Shown here: one piece after another, positions 1 to 8,897 of the stretch
Numbering within the stretch: position 1 is the stretch's first letter
Layout: every line of letters begins with the position of its first letter
Assembly: GCF_006376675.1 (NCBI RefSeq)
Contig: NZ_VEWK01000008.1
Location: 124,001-188,000, forward strand
Source of the DNA: Brucella pecoris
GTDB taxonomy: Bacteria > Pseudomonadota > Alphaproteobacteria > Rhizobiales > Rhizobiaceae
Direction of reading: 5' to 3'
Length of the DNA: 64,000 bases
Program-made: the position numbers and the translations under genes
Notes under the pieces: model-generated
Seen by the model: only the letters and a program-made list of their open reading frames with translations
Told to the model about the DNA's origin: nothing
The model's database searches: none

Positions 1-337
1 CCTGATCGCTGGCGACCTGACCGATGAAAAGCAGCATCGGCGTCGAGTCCTGAAAGGCTGTATGTACACCGATGGAGGCATTGGTCGCGCCGGGACCGCG
101 GGTGACGAAGCAGATGCCTGGCTTGCCGGTGAGCTTGCCATAGGCCTCCGCCATATAGGCCGCGCCGCCTTCCTGCCGGCAGACGATCAGGTCAATCGCG
201 TCGCTGGAATCATGAAAGGCGTCAAGCGCTGCGAGATAGCTCTCGCCGGGGACGCAGAAGACCCGGTCAGTGCCATGGATGCGCAGCGCATCCACCAAAA
301 TCTGACCTCCGGTACGGGCATTGGGTTTGCTCGTCAT
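1..337 (-). CDS. Thiamine pyrophosphate-binding enzyme, acetolactate synthase large-subunit-like (N-terminal part)
   Basis: The minus strand encodes the first ~112 residues of a TPP-dependent enzyme; the rest lies outside the window. The reading contains a GGQILVDALRIHG helix, a CVPGESYLAALDAF segment, and RQEGGAAYMAEAYG, where the Glu activates the TPP cofactor in this family. TRGPGATNASIG follows. This is the Pyr domain of acetolactate synthase, benzoylformate decarboxylase and related enzymes, and the substrate cannot be told from the fragment. I chose the ATG at 337 because a GAGGAA sequence sits about 9 nt upstream; the ATG at 346 would lie almost on top of it. The gene is divergent from the DUF72 gene. 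Family assignment is firm, the exact reaction unknown. Confidence 0.85.
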   Translation of the reverse strand, partial: MTSKPNARTGGQILVDALRIHGTDRVFCVPGESYLAALDAFHDSSDAIDLIVCRQEGGAAYMAEAYGKLTGKPGICFVTRGPGATNASIGVHTAFQDSTPMLLFIGQVASDQ

Positions 338-666
338 GTGATGCATTTCCTCAATCTCACCATGTCTGGCTTGCCATTCCGGCTCGCCTTGCAAGGACGG
401 TTTCTCCGCCTCTTTTCGAAAAAGATTGCCGTAAATTTCCGACAACCTATGTGTTTAGGGGAACGGGAATTCATGGTCAGACGCACCCAAATGGCCGAAA
501 GGTGCACCGGGCCTGTTTAGTTTTACGGCAAAGTTTTCTTGTTCAGCCGTCTGCTTCTCCTCCCAGTCAAACACGCTGATATGAACATAGCCAGCGGTGC
601 GAATACAGATTAAACATCATGACTAAACTGTATGAACTCATGATGCACCGGTATGGAGGAACGGCG
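338..666. other. Intergenic region between two divergent genes, no gene seen
   Basis: These 329 bases separate the TPP enzyme (minus) from the DUF72 gene (plus), so both promoters must lie here. I see no convincing -35/-10 pair, strong hairpin or repeat. A short plus-strand ORF running through 62-520 is the antisense shadow of the TPP enzyme continued into this spacer. Confidence 0.5.
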
Positions 667-1473
667 ATGGCCAAGGAAAACACGGGCAAGATTCGCATCG
701 GTATTGGCGGATGGGCCTATGAACCGTGGGACAAGAGTTTTTATCCTGAAAAACTGTCGAAGAAGCGCCAGCTTGAATATGCCTCCAGCAAGCTCACATC
801 CATTGAGATCAACAGCACTTATTACGGGCCGCAGAAGCCTGCGACCTTTGCCAAATGGCATGATGAAACGCCGGAAGGTTTTGTGTTTTCGCTGAAGGCG
901 CCGCGTTTTTCCACCAATCGCCGCGTGCTGGCGGAGGCGGGCGAAAGCATTGAACGGTTCATGACCGGCGGCATGATGGAACTGAAGGACAAGCTCGGTG
1001 TGGTCAACTGGCAGTTCATGGGAACGAAGAAGTTCGATCCCGTGGATTTCGAGGCGTTTTTGAAGCTGCTGCCGAAGCGTGTGGACGGGCGCGATGTGCG
1101 CCATGCGGTCGAAGTGCGCCACGACAGTTTCAATTCACCGGACTTCATTGCCTTGCTGCGTGAATATGGGGTGGCCGTGGTGATTGCGGGCGACAGCGAC
1201 TTTCCGCAATTTGCTGATATGACCGCGCCTTTCGCCTATCTTCGCATCATGGGAACGAAGGAAAGCGAACCGCTTGGCTATAGCGAAAGCGATCTCGACC
1301 AGTGGGCGGCGCGCGCGCAGGCGATAGCCGTGGGAGAAATTCCCGAAGGATTGAGGACCATCACGCCGCCTGTCGCCGATCATATCGCCCGCGATGTCTA
1401 TCTCTATGTCATCAGCGGCTATAAGGCGCATAATCCGCATGCGGCCATGGCCTTGATTGAACGGATAAAATAA
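667..1473 (+). CDS. DUF72 (YecE-like) protein
   Basis: This is a 268-aa protein of the DUF72/YecE family, TIM-barrel-like proteins of unknown biochemical role. The family features are visible: an N-terminal IRIGIGGWAYEPW strand, YASSKLTSIEINSTYYG, then KWHDETPEGFVFSLKAPR, and a central VEVRHDSF segment followed by AVVIAGDSD. I start it at 667 (MAKENTGK) because GGAGG at 655-659 lies 7 nt upstream; an in-frame ATG at 619 would add 16 residues without a good ribosome binding site. It is followed 45 nt later by the D-aminopeptidase gene on the same strand, but nothing links the two functionally. Confidence 0.85.
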   Translation: MAKENTGKIRIGIGGWAYEPWDKSFYPEKLSKKRQLEYASSKLTSIEINSTYYGPQKPATFAKWHDETPEGFVFSLKAPRFSTNRRVLAEAGESIERFMTGGMMELKDKLGVVNWQFMGTKKFDPVDFEAFLKLLPKRVDGRDVRHAVEVRHDSFNSPDFIALLREYGVAVVIAGDSDFPQFADMTAPFAYLRIMGTKESEPLGYSESDLDQWAARAQAIAVGEIPEGLRTITPPVADHIARDVYLYVISGYKAHNPHAAMALIERIK

Positions 1474-1518
1474 TGCCTCGTGGTGACTGTTGATTTTCAT
1501 CTGAGTCGCCTGAGCATC

Positions 1519-3081
1519 ATGTCAAAATTCGATCTTTCCGCGCTTGAAGCCTTCGTTCATACCATTCCGCAGAATTACAAGGGGCCGGGCGGTGCGGTCG
1601 CGGTGCTGAAAGACGGCAAGGTCGTGCTGCGCCATGCATGGGGCTTTGCCGACCTTGCTGCGCGCAAGGCGATGACGCCCGAAACGCGTATGCCGATCTG
1701 CTCGGTCAGCAAGCAGTTCACCTGCGCCGTTCTGCTCGACAGTGTCGGCGAGCCGGAAGTACTTGACGATGCGCTGGCCGCCTATCTCGACAAGTTTGCG
1801 GAAAAGCGGCCAAGCGTGCGCGATCTGTGCAACAATCAGTCGGGCCTTCGCGATTACTGGGCGCTGACGGTTCTGTGTGGGGCCGATCCGGAAGGCGTTT
1901 TTCTGCCCGAACAGGCGCAAAGCCTGCTGCGCCGCCTGAAGACCACGCATTTTGCACCGGGCACGCATTATTCCTACTGCAACGGCAATTTCCGCATTCT
2001 GGCTGATCTAATCGAGCAGCATACGGGCCGGTCGCTTATCGAACTTCTGTCGAAACGCATTTTTCAGCCAGCGGGCATGAAGACGGCGGAGCTTATCCCC
2101 GATACCGCGCTGTTCAACGAGTGCACCGGCTATGAGGGCGATACGGTGCGCGGCTTCCTGCCTGCCGTCAACCGCCTCCACTGGATGGGTGATGCGGGCA
2201 TCTGCGCGTCGCTGGACGACATGATTGCCTGGGAACAGTTCATCGACGCAACCCGCGACGACGAAAACGGAATCTATCGTCGCCTGAGCGGGCCGCAGAC
2301 ATTCCGCGATGGTGCGTCAGCGCCTTACGGTATGGGCCTCAAATTCGAGGAAACGGGCGGCAAGCGGCTGACCGGTCATGGTGGTGCTCTGCGCGGCTGG
2401 CGCTGCCAGCGCTGGCATTGCGCCGATGAGCGCCTCTCGACAATCGTCATGTTCAATTTCGAAGGCGGCGCATCTGACGTTGCCTTCAAGCTGATGAATA
2501 TCGCGCTTGGCGTTTCCACATCGGAGCCGGTGCGGGTCGAAGCCGATGCCGCGTGGTTCGGCTCATGGCTCGACCGTGAAACAGGTCTTGTGCTGAGCCT
2601 CGAAGATGCGGGACGTGGATGCATGAAAGCACGTTTCAGCACCGGTCCGGAAATCATGGACGTGATGAGCGAGAACGAAGCGCATTCGTCAATGACCACA
2701 ATCCGTCGCGATGGTGATACGATCCATCTGGCGCGTGAGGATGAAAATCTGAGCCTGACGATGCAGCGCCTGAAAGGTACGGCGAAGCAGGATATTGCGG
2801 GGCGTTATCGCAGCGACGAACTTGAGGCCGATCTTTTGATCGTCAATGAGGGCGGTGCTTTCTATGGAGCCTTTGAAGGATTTCTCGGCAAAAGCGATAT
2901 GTATTCGCTCTATGAGGCGGGACCGGATGTCTGGCTGCTGCCGGTGCAACGCTCGATGGATGCGCCGTCGCCGGGGGAATGGAAACTTGTCTTCCATCGC
3001 GATGCCAAAGGCGAGATAACAGGCATGACCGTCGGCTGCTGGCTGGCACGGCATGTGGACTACAGGAGAATTCAGGAATGA
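1519..3081 (+). CDS. dap: D-aminopeptidase (DAP), serine hydrolase family S12
   Basis: The enzyme releases N-terminal D-amino acids, preferably D-alanine, from peptides and amides. The 520-aa product matches the O. anthropi DAP architecture: a penicillin-binding-protein-like catalytic domain with S62-x-x-K65 (CSVSKQF), Y153-x-N155 (YCN) and H287-G-G, followed by two C-terminal beta-barrel domains (roughly 330-520). These residue numbers equal those reported for O. anthropi DAP when translation begins at 1519 ([12 protein letters not shown]), so I prefer this over the in-frame start at 1480. There is no signal peptide, so it acts in the cytoplasm. Its stop overlaps the ATG of the OsmC gene (ATGA), suggesting coupled translation. 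S12 family is certain and DAP identity very likely. Confidence 0.93.
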   Translation: MSKFDLSALEAFVHTIPQNYKGPGGAVAVLKDGKVVLRHAWGFADLAARKAMTPETRMPICSVSKQFTCAVLLDSVGEPEVLDDALAAYLDKFAEKRPSVRDLCNNQSGLRDYWALTVLCGADPEGVFLPEQAQSLLRRLKTTHFAPGTHYSYCNGNFRILADLIEQHTGRSLIELLSKRIFQPAGMKTAELIPDTALFNECTGYEGDTVRGFLPAVNRLHWMGDAGICASLDDMIAWEQFIDATRDDENGIYRRLSGPQTFRDGASAPYGMGLKFEETGGKRLTGHGGALRGWRCQRWHCADERLSTIVMFNFEGGASDVAFKLMNIALGVSTSEPVRVEADAAWFGSWLDRETGLVLSLEDAGRGCMKARFSTGPEIMDVMSENEAHSSMTTIRRDGDTIHLAREDENLSLTMQRLKGTAKQDIAGRYRSDELEADLLIVNEGGAFYGAFEGFLGKSDMYSLYEAGPDVWLLPVQRSMDAPSPGEWKLVFHRDAKGEITGMTVGCWLARHVDYRRIQE

Positions 3082-3500
3082 GCGAACTGAAAGTCAGAAC
3101 CCGCGAGACGGGCGCCGTCGCCGAAATGCCGCATGGAAAGCTGCCTGTCATCACTACGCCGACCGGCGGCGTGGTTGAAATCGTCACCAGTGTCAGTCAG
3201 GCAGGGTTTAACCCGCTCGACCTCATCTATTCGTCGGTCGCCGCCTGCATGGCGCTCAGCGCACGTATTGCCGCTGGCAAGCTTGAACTGAAGGAAAAAC
3301 TGACCAATGTTCGGGTGGAAGTGAAGGGCGACAAAGCCCACGAAGGGCCGTCGCGTATCGAACGGTTCAACATCACCTTCCATTTCGATGGCGATCTGAC
3401 GGATGATGAAAAACATCGCCTTGCCGAAATGGCCGAGGAAATCTGTACGGTCAGCAATACGCTGCGCGGCGAGCCGCAGTTTGATCTGAACGTGTCCTAA
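3078..3500 (+). CDS. OsmC/Ohr family protein
   Basis: A 140-aa OsmC-like protein. The two redox cysteines expected in this fold can be seen: one in the helix [12 protein letters not shown] (about residue 57) and one in [10 protein letters not shown] (about residue 122). OsmC/Ohr proteins reduce organic peroxides through such a pair; several relatives have no known substrate. The gene starts inside the stop of the D-aminopeptidase gene (ATGA overlap at 3078-3081), with AGGAGA at 3063-3068 as ribosome binding site, so the two are co-translated. It ends 3 nt before the stop of the converging FadR-type regulator. Confidence 0.85.
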   Translation: MSELKVRTRETGAVAEMPHGKLPVITTPTGGVVEIVTSVSQAGFNPLDLIYSSVAACMALSARIAAGKLELKEKLTNVRVEVKGDKAHEGPSRIERFNITFHFDGDLTDDEKHRLAEMAEEICTVSNTLRGEPQFDLNVS

Positions 3501-3511
3501 CGTTCAGATCA
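3484..3511. terminator. Stem-loop spanning two converging stop codons
   Basis: An 11-bp perfect inverted repeat (3484-3494 with 3501-3511) with a 6-nt loop covers the last codons of the OsmC gene and of the converging regulator, including both stop codons. No T-tract follows on either side, so it may act as a bidirectional RNA 3' end structure rather than a classical terminator. Confidence 0.55.
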
Positions 3512-4229
3512 CGTCCCGAATACGCTCGACGCCGACCTTAATGACGTTTTCCATCGCCAGACGCGCCTTTTGCGGATCACGCGATGCAATGGCATGCGCA
3601 ATGCGCAGGTGATTGGCCGCGCATTCGGTAATGCCCTCGCGCGAAGCCGCTGGTGAGGAGAGCTGAAATGAGACTGCCAGTGCCGCCTCAATTAATCCGC
3701 TGACCGAACGCATGAACGGGTTACCGGACATGCGGGCAATGGCAAGATGGAATTCAAGATCGACCTTGGCGATGGATTCCGGCGTGTGGCTTGGATCGTC
3801 GAACTTGGCAGCGAGCGCGTAAAGCTCGACAATCTCGTCGCTGGAAGCGCGCTCTGCTGCCGCGGCTGCGGCTGCCGGTTCCAGTGCCATGCGCATTTCG
3901 GCCAGATGGTCCACGAAGACCTCATCGAAGCCTGCTTCAAAGCGCCATGTCAGCACATCGGGATCGAAGAAGTTCCAGCTTGCATGGCCCAGAACACGCG
4001 TGCCGACCTTGGCCTTGGGTTCGATCAGGCGCTTGGCGGCAAGTGTTTTCATCGCCTCCCGCAAAACTGTGCGGGAGACGCCGAAGCGCAACGACAGTTC
4101 ATGATCGCCCGGAAGGATGGACCCTTCGGGAATGGTGCCCGCGACGATGCCACGACCCAATTCCCCCACGACGACTGCGTGACTATTATGGCGCTTGCGT
4201 CCGGTTATGGCCGTTTCCAGCAATCCCAA
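3504..4229 (-). CDS. FadR/GntR-family transcriptional regulator of the sugar locus
   Basis: A 241-aa regulator with an N-terminal winged helix (about residues 15-82, with LRFGVSRTVLREAMKTLAAK as recognition region) and a C-terminal all-helical FCD domain (about 95-230) that binds a small-molecule effector, usually a sugar acid. It resembles DgoR/LldR-type regulators. The start codon is TTG at 4229: AAGGAGG (complement of 4236-4242) sits 6 nt upstream and no ATG gives the same domain. It follows yjfF by 27 nt on the same strand, so it is probably the last gene of the ytfQRT-yjfF operon. I infer control of that operon and the divergent gguC operon, with a sugar acid as inducer. Confidence 0.85.
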   Translation of the reverse strand: MGLLETAITGRKRHNSHAVVVGELGRGIVAGTIPEGSILPGDHELSLRFGVSRTVLREAMKTLAAKRLIEPKAKVGTRVLGHASWNFFDPDVLTWRFEAGFDEVFVDHLAEMRMALEPAAAAAAAERASSDEIVELYALAAKFDDPSHTPESIAKVDLEFHLAIARMSGNPFMRSVSGLIEAALAVSFQLSSPAASREGITECAANHLRIAHAIASRDPQKARLAMENVIKVGVERIRDVI

Positions 4230-4235
4230 TTCAGG

Positions 4236-4242
4236 CCTCCTT
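4236..4242 (-). promoter_or_regulatory. Ribosome binding site deciding a TTG start
   Basis: The complement reads AAGGAGG, a near-perfect Shine-Dalgarno sequence 6 nt before TTG at 4229. It supports the unusual start codon of the FadR-type regulator. Confidence 0.75.
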
Positions 4243-4256
4243 CATACGTTGCCTGG

Positions 4257-5273
4257 TTAGATATTTGTTTCAACGCGCATCTTGCCCGAAAACCGTTTCC
4301 CACTTTTCGGGATGCGCTTTAGATCCGAGAACCACGCAAGTCCTCGTTGCAGGGCAATAAACAGGAACAGCAATATACCGATTGCTATTTTCGTCCACCA
4401 GGAAGACAGCGTGCCGTCAAAAACAATGTAGGTCTGGATCAGCCCCTGAATGAGAATGCCGACGAATGTTCCGGCCACAAGGCCTGCACCGCCCGTCAGC
4501 AAGGTGCCGCCGATCACCACCGAAGCGATGGCGTCCAGTTCCACCCCGACCGTCGCCAGCGAATAGCCTGACGAGGTGTAAAGCGTATAGACGATCCCGG
4601 CGAGGCCGGAAAGGATGCCTGACATCGTATAGATGCCAATTGTCGTGCGGGCAATCGGAACGCCCATCAGTTCCGCCGACTGCTGGTTTCCACCCAGCGC
4701 ATAGATATTGGCGCCGAAGCGCGTGCGATGAGCGATGATGCCGCCGATGATGAAGACTGCGAGCATGAGCATGGCGATGAATGTCAGCCTGCCGCCACCG
4801 GGAAGGCGGAAATAAAGCCCCTGCAACGTATCGAGAAATGGATGCGCGATGGGCACGGATTGCGTCGAGATGAGAAATGCTGCGCCGCGTGCCAGAAACA
4901 TGCCGGCAAGTGTTGCCACGAAAGGCGGGATGCCGAGGAAATGGATCATCATGCCCATCCACGCCCCGAACAATGCAGCAATCACCAGAACGAGCGCGAA
5001 GGCCACAAGCGGATGCACCCCAAGCTGTCCGACCAGCACGGCAACGAAGACACTTGTAAAGGCGATGACGGAGCCGACCGAAAGATCGATGCCGCCGGAG
5101 ATAATCACAAAGGTCATGCCGACTGCGGCAATGCCGAGAAAGGCATTGTCCGTCAGAAGATTGCCGATGACCCGTGTCGACAGCATGTTCGGAAACTGGA
5201 TGACGCAGAGCGCATAGGCGAGCAGGAAGATCGCGACTGTGGTCAGGAAAGGCAGATTGCGAAGAGCTCTCAT
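4257..5273 (-). CDS. yjfF: Furanose ABC transporter permease YjfF
   Basis: A 338-aa hydrophobic permease of the ribose/AraH type, the second membrane subunit of the galactofuranose importer YtfQRT-YjfF. Visible family motifs are [12 protein letters not shown] near residue 62, GIPPFVATLAGMFLARG near 114 and the GGNQQSAELMGV loop near 195. The start (ATG at 5273) overlaps the ytfT stop by 4 nt. The C-terminal ~17 residues (RIPKSGKRFSGKMRVETNI region) are encoded by a palindromic intergenic repeat (4259-4322) and are unlikely to be ancestral. The importer brings furanose sugars into the cytoplasm for the oxidative pathway encoded on the other strand. Confidence 0.88.
   Translation of the reverse strand: MRALRNLPFLTTVAIFLLAYALCVIQFPNMLSTRVIGNLLTDNAFLGIAAVGMTFVIISGGIDLSVGSVIAFTSVFVAVLVGQLGVHPLVAFALVLVIAALFGAWMGMMIHFLGIPPFVATLAGMFLARGAAFLISTQSVPIAHPFLDTLQGLYFRLPGGGRLTFIAMLMLAVFIIGGIIAHRTRFGANIYALGGNQQSAELMGVPIARTTIGIYTMSGILSGLAGIVYTLYTSSGYSLATVGVELDAIASVVIGGTLLTGGAGLVAGTFVGILIQGLIQTYIVFDGTLSSWWTKIAIGILLFLFIALQRGLAWFSDLKRIPKSGKRFSGKMRVETNI
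4259..4322. repeat. Palindromic intergenic repeat (RIME-like), partly coding
   Basis: Two nested inverted repeats are seen: 4275-4281 with 4311-4317 (GCGCATC/GATGCGC) and 4285-4292 with 4304-4311 (CCCGAAAA/TTTTCGGG). About 60 bp match the reverse strand of the element at 20943-21023. It overlaps the 3' end of yjfF. The name RIME-like (rhizobial intergenic mosaic element) is by structure only. Confidence 0.75.
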
Positions 5274-6313
5274 TGCCGTGCTCCCTGCTGGCTTTGGCCG
5301 ACTGTGTTGGCTCCATTGCCCTTGCGTTCGGAGCGCAGGAAGGTGATGAGCTGGACTATTGCCGGCGACTGGAAGGTGAGCACGATCACGATGATGACCG
5401 CCTTGATGATGAGGTTGAATTCCGGTGGAAAGCCCGCCATCAGGATGCCTGTGTTGATCGACTGGATGATGAGCGCGCCGAGCAGCGAGGCCATGATCGA
5501 GAAACGCCCGCCATTAAGCGATGTGCCACCGATGACGACGGCCAGAATGGCGTCGAGTTCAAGCCACAGTCCGGCATTGTTGGCATCCGCGCCGCGAATA
5601 TCCGCCGTCGCGATCAGCCCCGCAAGGGCAGCGCCAACGCCCGAAACTGCATAGACGCTGAACAGCAGGAACCTCGCCTTGACGCCCGCCAGCATGGCGG
5701 CGCGCCGATTGATGCCGGTTGCTTCAATCAGAAAGCCGAGAGCGCTGGAACGCACCGCGATACCGACTACCAGCCCGGCGAAAATCCAGATCAGCACCGG
5801 GATGGGTATGCCGAGAAATGCGCCGGAGCCTAGCGCTGCAAAGGAATCATTGTTGAAGGTCAGGATTGCGCCTTCGGTGATAAGCTGTGCGATGCCGCGC
5901 CCTGCTACCATCAGAATGAGCGTTGCAATGATCGGCTGGATATCGAAGACGGCAACCAGAAACCCGTTCCACAAGCCGCAGAGAAGACCGACGCCGAGCG
6001 CTGCTGGAATGACAACTGCAAGGGGATAGCCTGCGACGATCAGCGATGCGGCAAAGGCGCCACTGATAGCCATGACAGCGCCGACGGACAGATCTATGCC
6101 ACGCGTTGCGATCACCAGTGTCATGCCGACGGCCAGAATCGCGACGGGCGCTGCACGTACCAGAATGTCGATCAGGCTGCCGTAGAGCCGCCCGTTCTGA
6201 AACGAGATGTCGAGAAAACCGGGCGCGATAATTGTATTTGCCGTCAGGATCAGCACCAGAGCTGCCAGTTGCGGTGACAGCCTTTTCAGCTTTCTGCCCA
6301 TGCGGTTCATCAT
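5270..6313 (-). CDS. ytfT: Furanose ABC transporter permease YtfT
   Basis: A 347-aa ribose-type permease, the first membrane subunit of the YtfQRT-YjfF importer. It carries the typical ATRGIDLSVGAVMAISG segment (about residue 68), IQPIIATLILMVAGRGIAQL (about 124) and GINRRAAMLAGV (about 206), the loop that contacts the ATPase. The start ATG at 6313 overlaps the ytfR stop (ATGA) and its own stop overlaps the yjfF start in the same way, so ytfR-ytfT-yjfF are translationally coupled. Having two different permease genes rather than one homodimer subunit is characteristic of the YtfQRT-YjfF subfamily. Confidence 0.9.
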   Translation of the reverse strand: MMNRMGRKLKRLSPQLAALVLILTANTIIAPGFLDISFQNGRLYGSLIDILVRAAPVAILAVGMTLVIATRGIDLSVGAVMAISGAFAASLIVAGYPLAVVIPAALGVGLLCGLWNGFLVAVFDIQPIIATLILMVAGRGIAQLITEGAILTFNNDSFAALGSGAFLGIPIPVLIWIFAGLVVGIAVRSSALGFLIEATGINRRAAMLAGVKARFLLFSVYAVSGVGAALAGLIATADIRGADANNAGLWLELDAILAVVIGGTSLNGGRFSIMASLLGALIIQSINTGILMAGFPPEFNLIIKAVIIVIVLTFQSPAIVQLITFLRSERKGNGANTVGQSQQGARQ

Positions 6314-7857
6314 GCCGCAGTTTCCTTTTCGCTTCCGGTCTCTGCGATTGCCCGGACGATATTGTCGGCGGTGATTTCCTCACCCGTGAGTTCAGCGACG
6401 TGGCGGCGATCGGACAGGACGACGACGCGGTTGGCGACGGCGGCAAGCTCTTCGAATTCGGACGAGATGATGACCAGCGACATGCCTTCGGCGCAGAGTT
6501 CGCCAATAAGCTTCAGGATTTCAGCATGGGCGCCGATATCGATGCCGCGCGTCGGCTCATCGAGGATCAGCAGGCGGGGGTCGGTGGCGAGCCAGCGCGC
6601 CAGTATGGCCTTCTGCTGATTGCCGCCGGATAGGAACTTGATCGGCTTGTCGGGGTCGGGCGGACGAATATCGAGCGCCTTGATGTAGCGCTGGGCAAGC
6701 GCCGTCTTCTCGCGTGAGGAAATCGGTCTGGACCAGCCGCGCTTGGCCTGAACGGCCAGCGCAATGTTTTCGGCAACCGAGAAATCGCCGATGATGCCAT
6801 CGGTCTTGCGTTCCTCCGGGCAGAAGGCGAAACGTTCGCCAATCGCCGCGACGGGCGAGGGGAGCCTGATTTCCTTTCCGTCGACGGTCAGTGTCCCGCT
6901 GTCGGTCTGATCGACGCCGAACATCAAAAGTGCTGTTTCGGTTCGGCCAGAACCGAGCAGCCCTGCAATGCCGACGGCTTCTCCGGGCTTGATGGCGAGA
7001 TCGAACGGGGCGACGCTGCCTTGTCTGCCGAAGTCCGCAAAGCGGATCGGCGCGACCGTCTCGCGGCTTACTTCTTCGGTGAGCTGGCGGCGCACGGTTT
7101 CCTGCAACTGGTGGCCGAGCATCATGGAAATGAGATCGGTGCGCGGCAATTCCGATAGATTGCGGCTTCCAACCAGACGACCGTTGCGCAGCACGGTGGC
7201 GCAATCAGCAATCGCGTAGACCTGATCCAGAAAATGCGTGATGACGACAATGCCGAGACCTTCGGCCTTCAATTGACGCAGCACGCCGAACAGCATTTCG
7301 ACTTCGCGCGCGTCGAGGCTGGCGGTTGGTTCGTCAAGAACGAGTACCTTGCCCGACAGGTCGACAGCACGCGCAATCGCAATGATCTGCCGTATGGCGA
7401 CTGAATAAGCGGAAAGGGGCACGCCGACATCGATGGCGAGGCCATAGCGGGCAAGGAGACTTGCCGCATCCTTTTCCAAACGGCTACGGTCGACCAACCC
7501 GAAACGTTTCGGCTGGCGCCCCAGAAACAGGTTTTCGGCGACCGTCAGATTTTCGAGAAGGTTGACCTCCTGATAGACCGTGCCGATGCCGAGCGTCTGC
7601 GCTTCCGCCACGGAAGCGGGCGCAATCGGCTGGCCGTCAAGTAGGATCGAACCGTCGAAGCCATGATAGGCGCCCGTCAAGATCTTGATGAGCGTCGATT
7701 TGCCCGCGCCGTTTTCGCCGAGCAGCGCGTGAATTTCACCACGGTTGAGCGTGAAATCGACGTGATCGAGTGCGGTCACGCCCAGAAAAGATTTGGTGAT
7801 CGAACGGGCTTCAAGAAGCGGCATTGCGGCCGCCGATGGAGCGTCTTTTGCAGCCAT
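6310..7857 (-). CDS. ytfR: Furanose ABC transporter ATP-binding protein YtfR
   Basis: A 515-aa protein with two fused nucleotide-binding domains, as in all sugar importers of the RbsA/AraG class. The first half has a canonical Walker A (GENGAGKST), a PLSAYSVAIRQ signature region and [11 protein letters not shown]. The second half has a degenerate Walker A (GLLGSGRTE), a good signature (LSGGNQQK) and [13 protein letters not shown] place the start at ATG 7857 (MAAKDAPSA), preceded by GGAAG at 6-nt spacing; an ATG at 7875 would add six residues with a weaker site. A 9-bp stem-loop separates it from the upstream ytfQ gene. Confidence 0.9.
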   Translation of the reverse strand: MAAKDAPSAAAMPLLEARSITKSFLGVTALDHVDFTLNRGEIHALLGENGAGKSTLIKILTGAYHGFDGSILLDGQPIAPASVAEAQTLGIGTVYQEVNLLENLTVAENLFLGRQPKRFGLVDRSRLEKDAASLLARYGLAIDVGVPLSAYSVAIRQIIAIARAVDLSGKVLVLDEPTASLDAREVEMLFGVLRQLKAEGLGIVVITHFLDQVYAIADCATVLRNGRLVGSRNLSELPRTDLISMMLGHQLQETVRRQLTEEVSRETVAPIRFADFGRQGSVAPFDLAIKPGEAVGIAGLLGSGRTETALLMFGVDQTDSGTLTVDGKEIRLPSPVAAIGERFAFCPEERKTDGIIGDFSVAENIALAVQAKRGWSRPISSREKTALAQRYIKALDIRPPDPDKPIKFLSGGNQQKAILARWLATDPRLLILDEPTRGIDIGAHAEILKLIGELCAEGMSLVIISSEFEELAAVANRVVVLSDRRHVAELTGEEITADNIVRAIAETGSEKETAA

Positions 7858-7890
7858 GGCAGTCTTCCATTGCATGTGCAAAGGTCATTC

Positions 7891-7913
7891 CGGGCCGCGA
7901 TAAACGCGGCCCG
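7891..7913 (-). other. Intercistronic stem-loop between ytfQ and ytfR
   Basis: A 9-bp perfect GC-rich stem (7891-7899 with 7905-7913) with a 5-nt loop lies just after the ytfQ stop and before the ytfR ribosome binding site. No T-tract follows. Such hairpins commonly stabilise the mRNA of the abundant binding protein or reduce read-through; that role is inferred. Confidence 0.65.
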
Positions 7914-7925
7914 AAGACGAGGGGA

Positions 7926-8897
7926 TCAGTAGCCGAGGCCCTTCTTGGCTTCGTAGACGGCCTTCGGGTCGTCAGCCTGGGTGTAGAGCTTCGATTCCGT
8001 CTGGATCCACTTCGGCGGAACGGTGCCCTTGTCCTTGAAGGCTTCAATCGCGTCGAAGGCCGGGCCAGCCATGTTTGGCGTCAGCTCGACGGTCGCGTTG
8101 GCTTCACCATTGGCCATGGCCTGGAAAATATCCGGCACGGAATCGATCGATACGATTTTGATCTCGGTGCCCGGCTTCAATCCGGCTTCCTTGATGGCCT
8201 GAATGGCACCGACGGCCATGTCGTCATTGTGGGCATAGACAGCGCAGATATTCTTGCCGCCACCTTCAGCCTTGATAAAGCTTTCCATGACTTCCTTGCC
8301 CTTGGTGCGGGTGAAGTCACCGGTCTGCGAGCGGGAAATCTTGATGTTGTCGTGGCCCTTGATCGCGTCCTCGAAGCCCTTCTTGCGGTTGATCGCCGGC
8401 GAGGAACCGGTGGTGCCTTGAAGCTCGACGACATTGCACGGCTTGTCGCCCACGTCCTTCACCAGCCAGTCACCGGCAACTTTGCCTTCATGAACCTGAT
8501 CGGAGGTAACGGCGGTGAGATAAAGATCTTCCGGCGAATCGATCTGGCGATCAAGCAGGACAACCGGAATTTCCGCTTCCTTGGCTTCCTTCAAAACTGC
8601 ATCCCAGCCCGTGGAGACCACTGGCGCTATCAGGATCGCGTCGACGCCTTGCGCGATGAAGCCACGCACGGCCTTGATCTGGTTTTCTTGCTTCTGCTGG
8701 GCATCGGCGAATTTGAGCGTGTAACCACGCTTTTCAGCTTCCTGCTTGGTCAGGGCCGTTTCTGCGGCACGCCAGCCTGATTCCGAGCCAATCTGCGAAA
8801 AGCCGACCGTCAGCGATGCGGCGGATGCGCTGGAAATCAGGGCAAGCGAAGATGCTGAGATCAGTGCGGCCGTCAGGGCCGTCAAACTGCGTTTCAT
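7926..8897 (-). CDS. ytfQ: Periplasmic furanose-binding protein YtfQ
   Basis: The 323-aa precursor has a signal peptide (MKRSLTALTA, hydrophobic stretch, cleavage near ASAA) and a periplasmic sugar-binding fold. Similarity to E. coli YtfQ, the galactofuranose-binding protein, is very high by eye: LTVGFSQIGSESGWRAAET at the mature N-terminus, QQKQENQIKAVR, IAPVVSTGWD, then KGKEVMESFIKAE and ANATVELTPNMAGPAFDA are nearly shared. I start at ATG 8897 behind GGAGGAACC (complement of 8901-8909); an upstream in-frame codon at 8912 is not needed. First gene of the importer operon, divergent from gguC. The ligand may be galactofuranose or arabinofuranose. Confidence 0.93.
   Translation of the reverse strand: MKRSLTALTAALISASSLALISSASAASLTVGFSQIGSESGWRAAETALTKQEAEKRGYTLKFADAQQKQENQIKAVRGFIAQGVDAILIAPVVSTGWDAVLKEAKEAEIPVVLLDRQIDSPEDLYLTAVTSDQVHEGKVAGDWLVKDVGDKPCNVVELQGTTGSSPAINRKKGFEDAIKGHDNIKISRSQTGDFTRTKGKEVMESFIKAEGGGKNICAVYAHNDDMAVGAIQAIKEAGLKPGTEIKIVSIDSVPDIFQAMANGEANATVELTPNMAGPAFDAIEAFKDKGTVPPKWIQTESKLYTQADDPKAVYEAKKGLGY

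Noticed and set aside
455..490. EcfG-type general stress promoter (GGAAC at 460-464)
   Set aside because: No CGTT box occurs at the required 16-17 nt distance.
62..520. 152-codon plus-strand open frame near the left end
   Set aside because: Most of it is antisense to the TPP enzyme and it resembles no protein family.
4728..5654. 308-codon plus-strand open frame
   Set aside because: It is antisense to yjfF and ytfT. The composition is rich in H, D and R with no domain, as expected for a mirror of membrane-protein codons.
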